This document shows positions 1-9,332 of a stretch of DNA of 64,000 nucleotides, in pieces. A program made the position numbers and the translations under genes. Below the pieces are notes generated by a model that was not told the origin of the DNA, searched no databases, and worked only from the letters and a program-made list of their open reading frames with translations. Positions within the stretch are counted from its first letter, which is position 1. Every line of letters starts with the position of its first letter. Source of the stretch: an uncultured Roseibium sp. (GTDB lineage Bacteria > Pseudomonadota > Alphaproteobacteria > Rhizobiales > Stappiaceae); contig NZ_OY780958.1 of assembly GCF_963675985.1 (NCBI RefSeq), positions 2,170,001 to 2,234,000 on the forward strand, read 5' to 3'.

Positions 1-2
1 GA

Positions 3-1139
3 ACGCCAGCGGATCAGCTAGGCGATAGCCTAGACGAGCTTGACGGCTTTCTTCTGGCCGCCAGCGAAGAATTGTCTCGGCTCGAGCCAGAAGGCATTGA
101 AGGCGCGCGTGTCGAGGTGTTCTTGCGCGACCTTTGGCAACGTACCTTCGCACGTGTCGCGACCGCGGACGAAGAATGGCTTGAGCGCACTTTTATAAAA
201 CGAGGACAGGCTTTCGTTGAGCGTCTCTATCCAGATGCACAGCAGCGTCAACGGCTCTACCAGTATGGCTTTACTCCCTATATCGGTCGACGCTTCGAGC
301 TGGTCGCACCGCAGTTGATTGCTGAGTTGCAGCGGGCAGCCGAGTTCGGGACTTGGACTACACAACAGCGCTTCGACCTGTTCACACGGCTTGGCGATCG
401 AGTTCGCGCCGAACCAGGGATCGGCTTCCGTGTTCGCGATACTGTGGCCGACCAGCAGGTTTTGGCCAACTGGCGTGGCGTGATGAGCTGGTGGATGCAG
501 TCTCCTGGCGCGGTCGCGCCTGACGCAGAGCACCTACGTACTTGGCAGCGCTTCGTAAGTGACAATATCGAGTTCAAGCTGGGTGTGGCAGTGGGCGCAG
601 CAGTAGCCCAGGCATGGGGACAGAATGCTGGTGATTTGGAGAGCCCCACACTTGAAACATGGCGCGCGGTAACTGGTCTCCCATGGATCGGATTCTGGTT
701 TCGCGAGCTGATCCGCTGGGGAACGCTTGATCCTTTTGTGGCCTTCTCGCTCGCACAGGGCATCTCGCAGACGCGCGAGAACGCGGCAGCCCTTCGTCCG
801 GAATTCGATGCATGGCTCGCGCAGGAAGAACTTCCGCGCGATGCTGAAACCTTGATCGATCCCCAGAGATATCTGGCTTGGCAGCGCTCCATACAGGTCC
901 GGAGAGACGCCGACGAAATTGTCAGCGAAAGCGGCGCCGAGCTAACCGGGGTAGACGGTCGGCGCTTATCCTATGATGTGAGACCCGTACCACGCAACGG
1001 AAGCATCGATTGGATTGATGCAGCAGGTTTCTCCGTGGCTCGATCACCATATTCGGCTGACTTACTGACCGGTCGTCCCGACCGGCACGACTTCACAATC
1101 CAATCGCAACCTGAAGTGATTGTGAAGCGCACATATTGA
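3..1139 (+). CDS. Partial gene: C-terminal part of an unrecognised large protein
   Basis: The reading frame is open to the left edge of the window, so the real start lies upstream; the TTG at 72 is only the first possible internal start. The visible part is about 379 residues. It is acidic and rich in Trp and Arg and has no signal peptide. A central stretch (window residues about 200-260) is moderately hydrophobic, with short Trp/Phe-rich helices. The tail has a short beta-rich segment ending in Tyr. I do not recognise the family. The look of the protein (a C-terminal accessory region after a large missing N-terminus) would suit a helicase-associated or other multidomain protein, but this is a guess. 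Codon use is less GC-biased than in the catabolic genes. A hairpin terminator follows about 300 bp downstream. Confidence 0.6.
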   Translation, partial: TPADQLGDSLDELDGFLLAASEELSRLEPEGIEGARVEVFLRDLWQRTFARVATADEEWLERTFIKRGQAFVERLYPDAQQRQRLYQYGFTPYIGRRFELVAPQLIAELQRAAEFGTWTTQQRFDLFTRLGDRVRAEPGIGFRVRDTVADQQVLANWRGVMSWWMQSPGAVAPDAEHLRTWQRFVSDNIEFKLGVAVGAAVAQAWGQNAGDLESPTLETWRAVTGLPWIGFWFRELIRWGTLDPFVAFSLAQGISQTRENAAALRPEFDAWLAQEELPRDAETLIDPQRYLAWQRSIQVRRDADEIVSESGAELTGVDGRRLSYDVRPVPRNGSIDWIDAAGFSVARSPYSADLLTGRPDRHDFTIQSQPEVIVKRTY

Positions 1140-1663
1140 AGTCGACACATTCTTCTCGAAGTGACTACCTAGCTATGCTGCGAATGTCGTTTGCTCGATT
1201 GCACCGTCTGTAAGCTGCCTGTTCGCACGCCCTACCCGCTCACAAAAACCTCTCGGCTGAGAATAGGCTCCACGCTTGTCTAGAAGTGTGGTTATGGGGC
1301 GTTAGGTTCAAAACTTTGGTTCCGTATGGAACAAAACTTTGCTTCTTCAAAAATCACGCCCGAAATTATCTCGTTGAATCAGTCACCTACAGAGGGCTGG
1401 AGTCAAAACTTTGGTCCTCTCACCACCTGAAAACACGAAACCCGCCCATCGGAGACGATCGGGCGGGTTTTGTTTTTTGCTGCATCAGGCCCTGAGGTGC
1501 CGTTTCACATTCATGAGCGCTTATCGGCTTCGAAAGGGATGGAGCCATACTGGAATTATTTACGTCAAACGGACCTCGGCAACATTTCATTAACGCGCAA
1601 TTAAGCTTTATTCCGGCCTGATGTAGACATTGGGAAAGCCTCTGCGGCGGGAGTACGGAGATA
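1140..1663. other. Intergenic region with three short direct repeats
   Basis: No convincing gene is present. The 10-base word CAAAACTTTG occurs at 1309, 1332 and 1404, always on the plus strand. The first two copies flank a small hairpin (GTTCC, loop GTAT, GGAAC, 1319-1332). A rho-independent terminator lies at 1438-1478. The AT-rich stretch after 1540 probably holds the promoter for the gene at 1664. Confidence 0.5.
1438..1478 (+). terminator. Rho-independent terminator
   Basis: The inverted repeat AAACCCGCCC-ATCG / CGATC-GGGCGGGTTT forms a long GC-rich stem with a single bulge and a short GAGA-like loop. It is followed directly by TGTTTTTT on the plus strand. It would end transcripts coming from the partial gene on the left. 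Confidence 0.85.
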
Positions 1664-2545
1664 ATGTCGATACTATCCGGAGTTGCAGGCACCGGCGGAT
1701 CGCGGACATATGCCGCGGGTCTCCACACGACAGATTTTGCCAGTGCGCCAGCGCCGGTCGCAGACGAAAACACCCCGAACGCAAGCACCTCGTTCGAGCC
1801 TGCGGATACGATTGAGCTTTCCGCCTCTGCCAAACTCAGGCTGGAGCGGATCGAAGCAGACAGGACCGCTGCCGACAATCTCGTCAAAGCCTTGAAAGGG
1901 CAGTCTTCGTCCAAGGGCAAATTCAACTACAGAGGCGATGTGGGCGAAAGAAGCATTGCGCTCTACAAGTCCATGAATCCCAACTATACGTCTCATGAAG
2001 TTACCGCAGAGGACGCGATAAAGAGCCTGAACACATTCGCCTCCGTAACCGAGGACACGAATCCGGTCCTTGCCGCCAAGTTTAGAGTGGGACCGGATTT
2101 CGACCCCGAGACCATGCTCAATGAAATTGCAAGGCAGGGAGACTTCGACACCGCTCTGTTCCGCAAAAGTGCCGACGAAGGACCGGAAGCTTTTCTCGTG
2201 CCCTTCACAAGCACCGCCCACTCGAAAGAAGACAGTGCCGCAATTCGCGCAGCCAGCCAATTGGCCCTCCATTACAACGACTTGCAACGGGCAGGATTGA
2301 ACGAGAAGGCCGCTGCATTTCGCGATGCGATCGAAAATGGCGGGTTGCATTTCCAAAGCGCCGGCAAGGCGGAGAACCTGGACGCTTCCTATCAAAAGCT
2401 TCAGGCGCGCGCGGAAAGCGGCGGGACAAATACGACTTATGATCTGGACCTCAATCCCACTGGCGATACGAAAGACGCGCTGGAGACTGGCGACGCCCTG
2501 ATCGTCAAGCTCGGGGATCTCGGCGCCTATTACGTGACGTATTAA
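1664..2545 (+). CDS. Hypothetical protein, 293 aa
   Basis: The ATG at 1664 is preceded by a purine-rich ribosome site (GGAG) about 8 bases upstream. The first 50 residues are rich in Ser, Ala, Thr and Pro and look disordered. Then comes a charged helical segment (residues about 50-80, SASAKLRLERIEADR) and a mixed alpha/beta body ending in an aromatic YYVTY tail. There is no membrane segment and no clear signal peptide. I do not recognise a named family; secreted or flagellum-related proteins of alphaproteobacteria can start this way, but nothing here proves that. It stands alone between a terminator and the FAD protein gene. Confidence 0.7.
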   Translation: MSILSGVAGTGGSRTYAAGLHTTDFASAPAPVADENTPNASTSFEPADTIELSASAKLRLERIEADRTAADNLVKALKGQSSSKGKFNYRGDVGERSIALYKSMNPNYTSHEVTAEDAIKSLNTFASVTEDTNPVLAAKFRVGPDFDPETMLNEIARQGDFDTALFRKSADEGPEAFLVPFTSTAHSKEDSAAIRAASQLALHYNDLQRAGLNEKAAAFRDAIENGGLHFQSAGKAENLDASYQKLQARAESGGTNTTYDLDLNPTGDTKDALETGDALIVKLGDLGAYYVTY

Positions 2546-2842
2546 GACCTCGCGGACCGGGTCGACCTCGAAGCGAAACTAACGTTGTCGCCGCAGTACA
2601 CGCCCTTTTGCGTGCCATCGCTCCCCTTCACGCGTTTCCCATGATTTGCCGACGCTATCAAACCCTGGCGACGGAACCCTGTCGCGCATTCCGCGTTTGT
2701 CTAGGAACAAACACTGGCGCCCGGTCTCCGGTGCGTTGCCTCCTACGGTGACGCATCGACGCATCTGAAACGTTCGGGCCGATGCCGGATTGACGGAAAC
2801 AACACGCCCGAGCGACGAAGCTGGGATTGAAAGCCTTTTTGC
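2546..2842. other. Intergenic region, no gene seen
   Basis: About 300 bases between two plus-strand genes. I see no strong terminator, operator or open frame with convincing codon use. Confidence 0.4.
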
Positions 2843-4483
2843 ATGAAAACAGGAAAAACGACGCGACATATTGCACTTATCGGAATCGGTCCGCGCGGAC
2901 TGGGTGCCCTCGAGGCTTTGGCCGAATGGATCGAGAATACCGGCCTCACCCTTGATCTGGATATCTTCGATCCGGTCGCGCATGCCGGCGCGGGCCCTAA
3001 CTTCGCCCCCGATCAAACCGACCTCTGCCTGCTCAACATTCCCGTTCGCGAGATCTCGCTAGCGCCGGCCGGCTATACCGGCGCGCGGAGCGGTACCTTC
3101 TCCGACTTTCTTTCGTCCCCCGTCGATCCGGAAACATTTCCGCCTCGGGCGCAGCTCGGCCGCTATCTGGCCGCCCGCTTTGAAGACCTGAAGGACAACG
3201 CGCCATCCATGCGGCTGACGGAGCACGAGGTGGCCGTCGAGGGAATAAGCCGCGACACGGATGGCTGGCGGATCGTGGCCGGTGGCAATCGCTACGGGCC
3301 TTATGACGAGGTGCTGCTTACACAGGGCCAGCCTGCCACGGCCCCGGACGACCAACTGTCGCGCTGGCAGTCTCATGCAGCGGCCAGTAAAGGCGAGCTG
3401 ATTGCCGCCTATCCGGCCAATGCCTTGCTGGAGGCCGCCGGGAACTGGACGAACTGCACCGTCGCCATCCGCGGCCTGGGGCTTTCGACACTGGACGTTC
3501 TGTGCCTGCTGACCCTGGGTTTGGGCGGCCGTTTCGAAGATGGGCGCTATCTTCCCTCGGGCCGGGAACCTGCGCGCATTCTTCCGTTTTCGCTGGACGG
3601 CATTGCGCCCTATCCAAAACCGGCGACCGCGTCTCTCGACCGGATGTTCGATCCGCTGCCGGACGAGACACACACCTTTGCAACAGCGCTCGGAAAGGCA
3701 ATCGCCGAGGAAGCGGGGAGAGCGCTGGAAATCGTCTGCGAGGCAATCCTGGTGCCCGCCGCGCGGATACTGGCTGCAACCGGCAGCAAGGCCGATATCG
3801 GCGACGTCCAGAAATGGCTGGAGATCGAGCGAAACGATCCGGGAACGCAGGAAACCCATTCGCCGACAGAGGCCCTGCGCGCCGGCATCGAGATGGCTGA
3901 CGGCATCCGTCGTCCTTCGCCCGGCTATGTGATCGGCCAGCTTTGGCGCAAATGGCAGAATGCCCTCCGCCGCGGTTTCAACCCGGCTCAAATCGAAGCG
4001 GAAACCGCATCGGCCCTGATCGGCTTCGACGAGGGGTTGAAGCGTTACTCCTATGGCCCCCCGATAGGCTCGGCAAAGGAGCTTCTCATCCTGATCGAGA
4101 CCGGCATGGTCGACCTGCGCGCGGCCGACGATCCGGACATCGTCTTGACCGCCGACGGTTGGCGGCTGAGCGCAGAAGAAGCTGAGGTATCGGCCTCGGT
4201 GATGATCGACGCCGTGTTACCGCCGCCCGCGCTGGAGCGGACGCGGGACCCGGTGATCGCCGACTTGATGGAACAGGGCCGCCTGGTTGCCGTCGCAGAC
4301 GGTTTAGGCGGGCGGACAACGGCCGATGGACAACTCCTGAACGGTCAGGGAGACGTCCAGCACGGGTTGAGCCTCTTGGGCCGGATGTCGCTCGGCAGCG
4401 TCATCGCTGTGGATTCCATCCATGACTGTGTGGGAGCCGCGGCCCGACGATGGGCGGAGGGTGTCGTCTCCCGGCTTTGCTGA
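2843..4483 (+). CDS. FAD/NAD(P)-binding protein (NAD_binding_9 type)
   Basis: A 546-residue protein starting with a Rossmann nucleotide-binding motif, GIGPRG at residues 14-19, followed by an aromatic/acidic strand (DIFDP) and the NIPVREISLAP block typical of the FAD-NAD(P)-binding family PF13454. Members are flavoproteins of mostly unknown substrate, some resembling HcaD- or hydroxyacylglutathione-type accessory oxidoreductases. No membrane segment or signal peptide is visible, so it should be cytosolic. It is monocistronic and convergent with the ABC permease gene at 4575. The ribosome site is weak, but the Rossmann motif sits where it should relative to this ATG. Confidence 0.8.
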   Translation: MKTGKTTRHIALIGIGPRGLGALEALAEWIENTGLTLDLDIFDPVAHAGAGPNFAPDQTDLCLLNIPVREISLAPAGYTGARSGTFSDFLSSPVDPETFPPRAQLGRYLAARFEDLKDNAPSMRLTEHEVAVEGISRDTDGWRIVAGGNRYGPYDEVLLTQGQPATAPDDQLSRWQSHAAASKGELIAAYPANALLEAAGNWTNCTVAIRGLGLSTLDVLCLLTLGLGGRFEDGRYLPSGREPARILPFSLDGIAPYPKPATASLDRMFDPLPDETHTFATALGKAIAEEAGRALEIVCEAILVPAARILAATGSKADIGDVQKWLEIERNDPGTQETHSPTEALRAGIEMADGIRRPSPGYVIGQLWRKWQNALRRGFNPAQIEAETASALIGFDEGLKRYSYGPPIGSAKELLILIETGMVDLRAADDPDIVLTADGWRLSAEEAEVSASVMIDAVLPPPALERTRDPVIADLMEQGRLVAVADGLGGRTTADGQLLNGQGDVQHGLSLLGRMSLGSVIAVDSIHDCVGAAARRWAEGVVSRLC

Positions 4484-4574
4484 TTGGTGCAACGAAAGAC
4501 CCGAAGACGGACCGTTGTCTGGAAGGCTCGTTTTCCTGAAATCAGCCGAGCCCGCAACCGGATAAAGCGCGCCC

Positions 4575-5339
4575 TCACCCCGCACTCCGCTCCGCCCAGC
4601 CGGCGAAGATTTTTTCCAGGACCACCACCAGGTAGTAGAGGACGATGCCGAGGAAGCCGAGGGCGATGAGGACGGCGAACATCAGCGGGTAGTCCGCGTT
4701 GGTCTTGCCGTTGTCGAACAGCGCGCCCAGGCCGCGGCCATGGGGACTGACGATCTCCACCAGGTTGGTGCCGATGAAGGCAAGCGTGACGGCGACCTTC
4801 AAGGCGCCGAAGAATTCCGGCAGCGTCTTCGGCAGCGCGATCTTCCAGAAGATCTGCGCTTGGGAGGCCCCGAGCGAGCGCAGGATGTCGCGGTATTCCG
4901 GCTCCAGCGTCGACAGGCCGATGGCGACGGAGACGGAGATCGGGAAGAAGGAAATCATGAAGGCGACGAGCACCGTGTTCAGATCGTGCTGGCCGATGAA
5001 GAGCAGCGCCACGATCGGCACGACGGTGGCCTTGGGGATGGCGTTGAAGGCCACCAGCAGCGGATAGAGCGCATCGCGCATGGTGCGCGAAAAACCCATG
5101 ATCATGCCGATCAGCGTTCCCGCGACGACGGCAAGCAACAGTCCGGCGACGGTGCGCCAGAAGGTCTGCCAGCCCATCACCAGGAACAGCTTCCAGTATT
5201 TCGCATAGGCCGGGACAAGGTCGGAGGGCGAGGCCATCTTGTAGTTCGGCCAGCCGTTGACATAGACGAGCAGCTCCCACAGGGCGAGGAAGAGCGCCAT
5301 GGCAAGCGCGGGCACGAGGATCTTGCGAGCGGTTTCCAT
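4575..5339 (-). CDS. ABC transporter permease, NitT/TauT (SsuC-like) family
   Basis: A 254-residue integral membrane protein with about six hydrophobic segments and the cytoplasmic EAA-type loop (residues about 135-175, with GASQAQIFWKIALP) that docks on the ATPase. Its start overlaps the stop of the ATPase gene by one base (TGATG), so the two are translationally coupled. It is the last gene of an operon running from the substrate-binding protein at 10340. The family imports small organic anions, sulfonates, thiamine precursors or aromatic acids. The substrate here is probably whatever the neighbouring Rieske oxygenase oxidises. Confidence 0.92.
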   Translation of the reverse strand: METARKILVPALAMALFLALWELLVYVNGWPNYKMASPSDLVPAYAKYWKLFLVMGWQTFWRTVAGLLLAVVAGTLIGMIMGFSRTMRDALYPLLVAFNAIPKATVVPIVALLFIGQHDLNTVLVAFMISFFPISVSVAIGLSTLEPEYRDILRSLGASQAQIFWKIALPKTLPEFFGALKVAVTLAFIGTNLVEIVSPHGRGLGALFDNGKTNADYPLMFAVLIALGFLGIVLYYLVVVLEKIFAGWAERSAG

Positions 5340-6136
5340 CAGGCGGCCTCCTCGGTTCCGGAAAGCCTTCCTTGAGCGATTTCGATCTGGTGGCGGAGGA
5401 TGGCCAGCATTTCGACCGCCTCCGGCGTGTAGAGATGGTCCAGGTCCCGCGGGCCTTCATTCGGCACCGGGAGCACGTATTGGGTGCGCGCCGGGCGGCC
5501 GGAGAGCACCACGACCTGATCAGCGAGGAAGATCGCCTCGCGCAGGTCATGGGTGATGAGGACGCCGGTGAAGGGCTCCTTCTCCTTCACCTTGTGCATG
5601 GTCTGCCACAGGTCCTCGCGGGTAAAGGCGTCGAGCGCGCCGAAGGGCTCGTCCAGGATCAGCACCTCGGGCTGGTGGACGAGCGCCCGGCAGAGCGAGG
5701 CGCGCTGGCGCATGCCGCCGGAAAGTTCCGACGGACGCTTGTCCTCGAAACCTTCCAGACCGACGAGCGAGAGCAGAGAACGGGCGCGGTCTTCCTGATC
5801 CTTCTTCGACAGGCTGGTCGGGACGATTTCGAGCGGCAGCATCACGTTCTTGAGGATCGTGCGCCATTCCAGCATGACCGGGTTCTGGAAGGCCATGCCG
5901 ACGGTGGAGCGCGGTCCCATGACGCGCTCGGCATGGAGCATGACCAGCCCCTCGTCCGGCTTCATCAGCCCGGAGATGAGGCGTGTCAGGGTGGACTTGC
6001 CGCAGCCGGACGGCCCGACGACGGCGGCGAACCCGCCCTCGTCGACGGAAAGCTCCAACCCGTCCAGCACGGGCAGCGGCCCGGCCTTGGTCCTGTAGGC
6101 GTGTTTGACGCCCTCGATCTTGATCATTGGATACAT
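5339..6136 (-). CDS. ABC transporter ATP-binding protein, NitT/TauT family
   Basis: A 265-residue cytosolic ATPase. Walker A is GPSGCGKST (41-49), the Q-loop glutamine is near 84, the signature LSGGM is at 138-142 and Walker B LILDEP at 159-164, followed by the D-loop and a switch histidine in ITHD. A second ATG at 6127 could also be the start. It powers the permease encoded directly downstream, with the periplasmic protein encoded at 9333-10340. Confidence 0.95.
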   Translation of the reverse strand: MYPMIKIEGVKHAYRTKAGPLPVLDGLELSVDEGGFAAVVGPSGCGKSTLTRLISGLMKPDEGLVMLHAERVMGPRSTVGMAFQNPVMLEWRTILKNVMLPLEIVPTSLSKKDQEDRARSLLSLVGLEGFEDKRPSELSGGMRQRASLCRALVHQPEVLILDEPFGALDAFTREDLWQTMHKVKEKEPFTGVLITHDLREAIFLADQVVVLSGRPARTQYVLPVPNEGPRDLDHLYTPEAVEMLAILRHQIEIAQGRLSGTEEAA

Positions 6137-6199
6137 GTCTGGTTCCCGCCCCTCAGGTTTACCAAATCGCTTTTCATATGCCTGGCCGACTGGTTCGCA

Positions 6200-7147
6200 T
6201 CACAGGTCGGCAACAATCCGTCCTGACCCGCGCGAGACGCAGGGCATGAAGACGCTGCCCTCCGCACGCTCCTGCGGGGTCAGCACATAGTCATGGTGCT
6301 CGAGCTGACCGGACAGCACCTTTGTGCGGCAACTGCCGCAGACGCCCGCCTCGCAGCTGCTTTCGACGGAAACGCCAGCCGAGCGCAATGCCTCCAGAGC
6401 GCTTTGACCTTCGGCGACGCAAACAAGCTGCCCGCACGATGGAATCTCGATCTCGAACCCGCCTGTCGTTTCGGCCTCTGTGCCCGACGCTGTGAAGCGT
6501 TCGCTCATGACGGCCATGTCACGGGCGCCGAAGGTGGCTTCCGCTTCCGCAATCATGATGCCGGGGCCGCAGACGTAGATCCGGGTCGCGGGATCCGTTC
6601 CAGCTGCCAGGGCCGGAATGTCGAGACGCGCGCTCGGAAGGCTGCCTCCATGGAAGTGGACACGCTCGGCGAAAGGCATCTCAGACAGCCATTCCGCTAT
6701 CCCGGGAAGGTCTGCCTCCGCCAGGGCGCAATGCAGGTCGAAGGCCCTGCCCGCACACCACAGCCGATGGGCCATGGAGACGAGCGGCGTCACGCCGATA
6801 CCGCCGCCGACAAGGCAGACCGGGGCGTCGCTATCCTCCAGCGGAAACAGGTTCACCGGCGCCTCGGCCGTGACCTTCGTCCCGAGCCCGGCGTGGCGAT
6901 GCAGGGCGAGAGACCCGCCGCGCCCGTCGTCCCGCCGGGCAACGGCGATGCAGTAGCGATGGGTTTCGGCCGGATCATTCACCAGCGAGTATTGCCGGCG
7001 CCCCACTCCGGGCACGTTGACCGGCAGATGTGCGCCGGCCGTGAATGCAGGAAGGGCCGCGCCCTCCGCTGCGCGCAGTTCGATGAGCGCGATCCGCGCG
7101 CTCAGGCGGCGCAGGGCCACGATTGTCAGGTCGAGGGTCGATGTCAT
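6200..7147 (-). CDS. Phthalate dioxygenase reductase/VanB-type oxidoreductase
   Basis: A 315-residue electron-transfer protein passing electrons from NAD(P)H through flavin to a 2Fe-2S cluster. The flavin-binding motif RQYSL is at 51-55, the nucleotide-binding GGGIGVTP at 114-121 and CGPGIM at 193-198. A plant-type ferredoxin domain at the C terminus has cluster ligands Cys265, Cys270, Cys273 and Cys303. I chose the ATG at 7147 because GAAGC precedes it and the upstream extension would run into the oxygenase gene. It follows the Rieske oxygenase gene directly and is almost certainly its reductase. No other reductase of this kind is visible, so it might also serve the split oxygenases of the supercluster. 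Confidence 0.92.
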   Translation of the reverse strand: MTSTLDLTIVALRRLSARIALIELRAAEGAALPAFTAGAHLPVNVPGVGRRQYSLVNDPAETHRYCIAVARRDDGRGGSLALHRHAGLGTKVTAEAPVNLFPLEDSDAPVCLVGGGIGVTPLVSMAHRLWCAGRAFDLHCALAEADLPGIAEWLSEMPFAERVHFHGGSLPSARLDIPALAAGTDPATRIYVCGPGIMIAEAEATFGARDMAVMSERFTASGTEAETTGGFEIEIPSCGQLVCVAEGQSALEALRSAGVSVESSCEAGVCGSCRTKVLSGQLEHHDYVLTPQERAEGSVFMPCVSRGSGRIVADL

Positions 7148-7155
7148 GTCCAGCT

Positions 7156-8235
7156 TCAGATCGCGGTGGCGATGCCGAGTTCCTCGATCCATTGCTGGTA
7201 TTGCATGAGCGGCAGATCGCCCGGCCCGACGGGCAGTTCCATCTGGGTCCAGAACGGGGGCACCAGCCAGGGCCGCTGGCTTTCGATCACCGGCTTGTCC
7301 TGTTGACGCACATGATTTGCCAGATCCAGGAAAGCGCCGTCACTCTCGGGCGATAGGTCGAAATTGCGCGAGAAGATCCAGAAGGTCTGGGTCAGGTTCC
7401 AGTCGACCGGCGACGTCGCCAGCCAGATGACATACCGGCCCGAGGGGCTGTCCTTCACCAGGCGGATCACGCCGGGCATGGAGACGTAGTCGGTATAGGT
7501 CAACGGCACCTCGCCGGCATCGGCGGCATCCGGCTTCGACTGATCGACGGTCAGAAGCCCTGCCGGCTGAACCGTCTCGTATTGCACGATCAGCTCGGCC
7601 CCTTCGCGCCAGGCGCGATGATCGGGCGGTGCGGGATGATCGCGGTCTCCGAGGATCCCCTCGTGAACCCATGGAAAATGGGTGTCGTCCAGCGTTCCCA
7701 TGATCATCCGGGTCGAGCAGGTTTTGATCAATTCTTCTTCCGTGAGGCGCACCGAGCGGAAGGCCGGGTCATGCAGTTCGGGAAATTCCGGCAAGGGCAA
7801 TTTCGGCGCGTCCGCCAGGCAGACCCAGATCAGCCCGTGCTTCTCTTCTGCGAGATAGGCCGGCAGATCGGCGGCGGCCGGAATGGCGCGGCCCTCGGCG
7901 AGCTGCGGGATCCGCTTGCACTTTCCGCCCGCCCCAAAAGCCCAGCCGTGATAGGGGCATTGCAGCGCCTGCACGCCGCCGACTGTCACCACCTCGCCTA
8001 GAGACAACTGCGCCTGGAAATGCCGGCAGGTGTCGGGCATGGCCGCCAGCTTGCCGTCCAGCCGGGCGAGAACCACGCGACGCCCCAGCAGGGTCACGCC
8101 AACCGGCCGGCCATCGTCCAGGGCGCTCGCCTCGCACACCGGGTGCCAGAAGCCGGACATGCTCTGGCGAAAGCCCTCGATCGCTTCCTCGCTTGGCCCG
8201 AGATCGGCGCGAGTAATGGGCTGTTGTACGGTCAT
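7156..8235 (-). CDS. Rieske non-heme iron oxygenase, alpha subunit
   Basis: A 359-residue oxygenase with both usual domains. The Rieske cluster ligands are Cys70-x-His72 and Cys93-x2-His96. The catalytic domain carries the D-x2-H-x4-H iron-binding motif (Asp183, His186, His191), although the Asn that usually precedes it is replaced. Length matches the single-component-alpha class (vanillate O-demethylase, phthalate-type). With the VanB-type reductase next door it forms a two-component mono- or dioxygenase. It is a useful in-window comparison for the Rieske-less proteins at 22069 and 36396. Substrate unknown; the adjacent importer suggests an imported small aromatic or N-containing compound. 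Confidence 0.95.
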   Translation of the reverse strand: MTVQQPITRADLGPSEEAIEGFRQSMSGFWHPVCEASALDDGRPVGVTLLGRRVVLARLDGKLAAMPDTCRHFQAQLSLGEVVTVGGVQALQCPYHGWAFGAGGKCKRIPQLAEGRAIPAAADLPAYLAEEKHGLIWVCLADAPKLPLPEFPELHDPAFRSVRLTEEELIKTCSTRMIMGTLDDTHFPWVHEGILGDRDHPAPPDHRAWREGAELIVQYETVQPAGLLTVDQSKPDAADAGEVPLTYTDYVSMPGVIRLVKDSPSGRYVIWLATSPVDWNLTQTFWIFSRNFDLSPESDGAFLDLANHVRQQDKPVIESQRPWLVPPFWTQMELPVGPGDLPLMQYQQWIEELGIATAI

Positions 8236-8328
8236 GGACGGTTCCCTCTCCTGTCTTGTCGCAGGAGCAGAAAGCCAAACCGGAGCGTCAACAACAAGCG
8301 CCGTTATGACGACACACCGCTCGCAAAA

Positions 8329-9237
8329 TCAGGACACTTGCGACGTCGCCACCTGGCGCAGGACGCCTTTGAGGTGAGCGCAGAAGTTCGCGACGGCCAC
8401 CGGCATGGAGGCATCCGCCACGCCTGCGATCAGCCGCTGCGGCAGCAACCCGCGGTCGGTCAGTGGCAGGAAGGCCAGATCCCCGGCCTCGAGGCGGTCG
8501 AGAATGCCGATCGGGGTCATGATCGAGATCGCCTCGCCTGACCGGACATAGCTGCTCATGAAAGTGAGCGAGTTCGACACCATGCGGCTCGGCAGCTTCA
8601 GCCCGGTGGTCGAGAGCACCATGTCTAGCTGGTCGGCGATGGTGATGGAGCGGGCCGGCAGCAGAAGCTGGTAGCCGAGCAGGTTCGACAGTTGTACGGC
8701 GGGCAGCCGGGTCAGCGGATGATCGGGCGCACAAATGACCCCCAGCGGGAAATCCGCATAAGCGACCTGGACCAGCGACAGCCTGGGCGGCGGATTGAAG
8801 ATCAGCGCCAGATCGGCGGATCCGTCGGTCGCCTGGCGGATCGCCTCCTCCGCGGGGAAACTCCTGATATCGAAATCGATCCGCGGATAGCGGTCGGCAA
8901 ATCCCTTGACCGCCATCGGCAACAGGTCCGCGAGCGCACTCTCGATACTGGAGATGACAATCCGGCCGCGCAGGCCGGTGGCGAGCTGTTCGATCTCGCT
9001 GATCGCCTTGTCGTAGTCGCGCAGGGTGCTGCGGATGTGACGGGCCAGGATCTCGCCCGCGGCGGTGGGGCGCATCCCACGCGGCAGCCGCTCGAACAAC
9101 GGCGTGCCCAGCTGCGCCTCGAGTTCCAGAAGGTGCCGGTTGATCGCGGAAGGCGCGACATGCACCGCTTCGGCCGCCTTGCGGATCGATCCGTGCCGGA
9201 TGATCGCCTCGAAATAGGTCAGAAGCCGGGTGTGCAT
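8329..9237 (-). CDS. LysR-family transcriptional regulator
   Basis: A 302-residue regulator with an N-terminal winged helix-turn-helix (residues about 3-62, including SIRKAAEAVHVAPSAINRHL) and a C-terminal effector-binding domain of the periplasmic-binding-protein fold. It lies on the same strand between the substrate-binding protein and the oxygenase gene, so it probably controls this importer/oxygenase operon. The effector is likely the imported compound or a product. A hairpin with a T-run lies just upstream of its start and may reduce read-through from the binding-protein gene. Confidence 0.93.
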   Translation of the reverse strand: MHTRLLTYFEAIIRHGSIRKAAEAVHVAPSAINRHLLELEAQLGTPLFERLPRGMRPTAAGEILARHIRSTLRDYDKAISEIEQLATGLRGRIVISSIESALADLLPMAVKGFADRYPRIDFDIRSFPAEEAIRQATDGSADLALIFNPPPRLSLVQVAYADFPLGVICAPDHPLTRLPAVQLSNLLGYQLLLPARSITIADQLDMVLSTTGLKLPSRMVSNSLTFMSSYVRSGEAISIMTPIGILDRLEAGDLAFLPLTDRGLLPQRLIAGVADASMPVAVANFCAHLKGVLRQVATSQVS

Positions 9238-9249
9238 GTGTCATCTCCG

Positions 9250-9281
9250 AAAAACGCAAACGGCACCGTCCCGAAGGACGG
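9250..9281 (-). terminator. Intra-operon hairpin with T-run after the binding-protein gene
   Basis: Stem CCGTCC / GGACGG (9266-9281) with a CGAA loop. On the minus strand it is followed about ten bases later by a GTTTTT run. It sits between the stop of the substrate-binding protein gene and the start of the LysR gene, a usual place for a partial terminator that gives the binding protein more mRNA than the rest of the operon. Confidence 0.55.
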
Positions 9282-9332
9282 CACCGTCGCAAACTATCCC
9301 TGCGAAGGGAGAATGTCTTGGCCGGGACCGTG

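Noticed and set aside
1309..1414. The CAAAACTTTG repeats as a CRISPR remnant
   Set aside because: The repeated word is only ten bases, spacing is irregular (23 and 72 bases) and no cas gene is visible.
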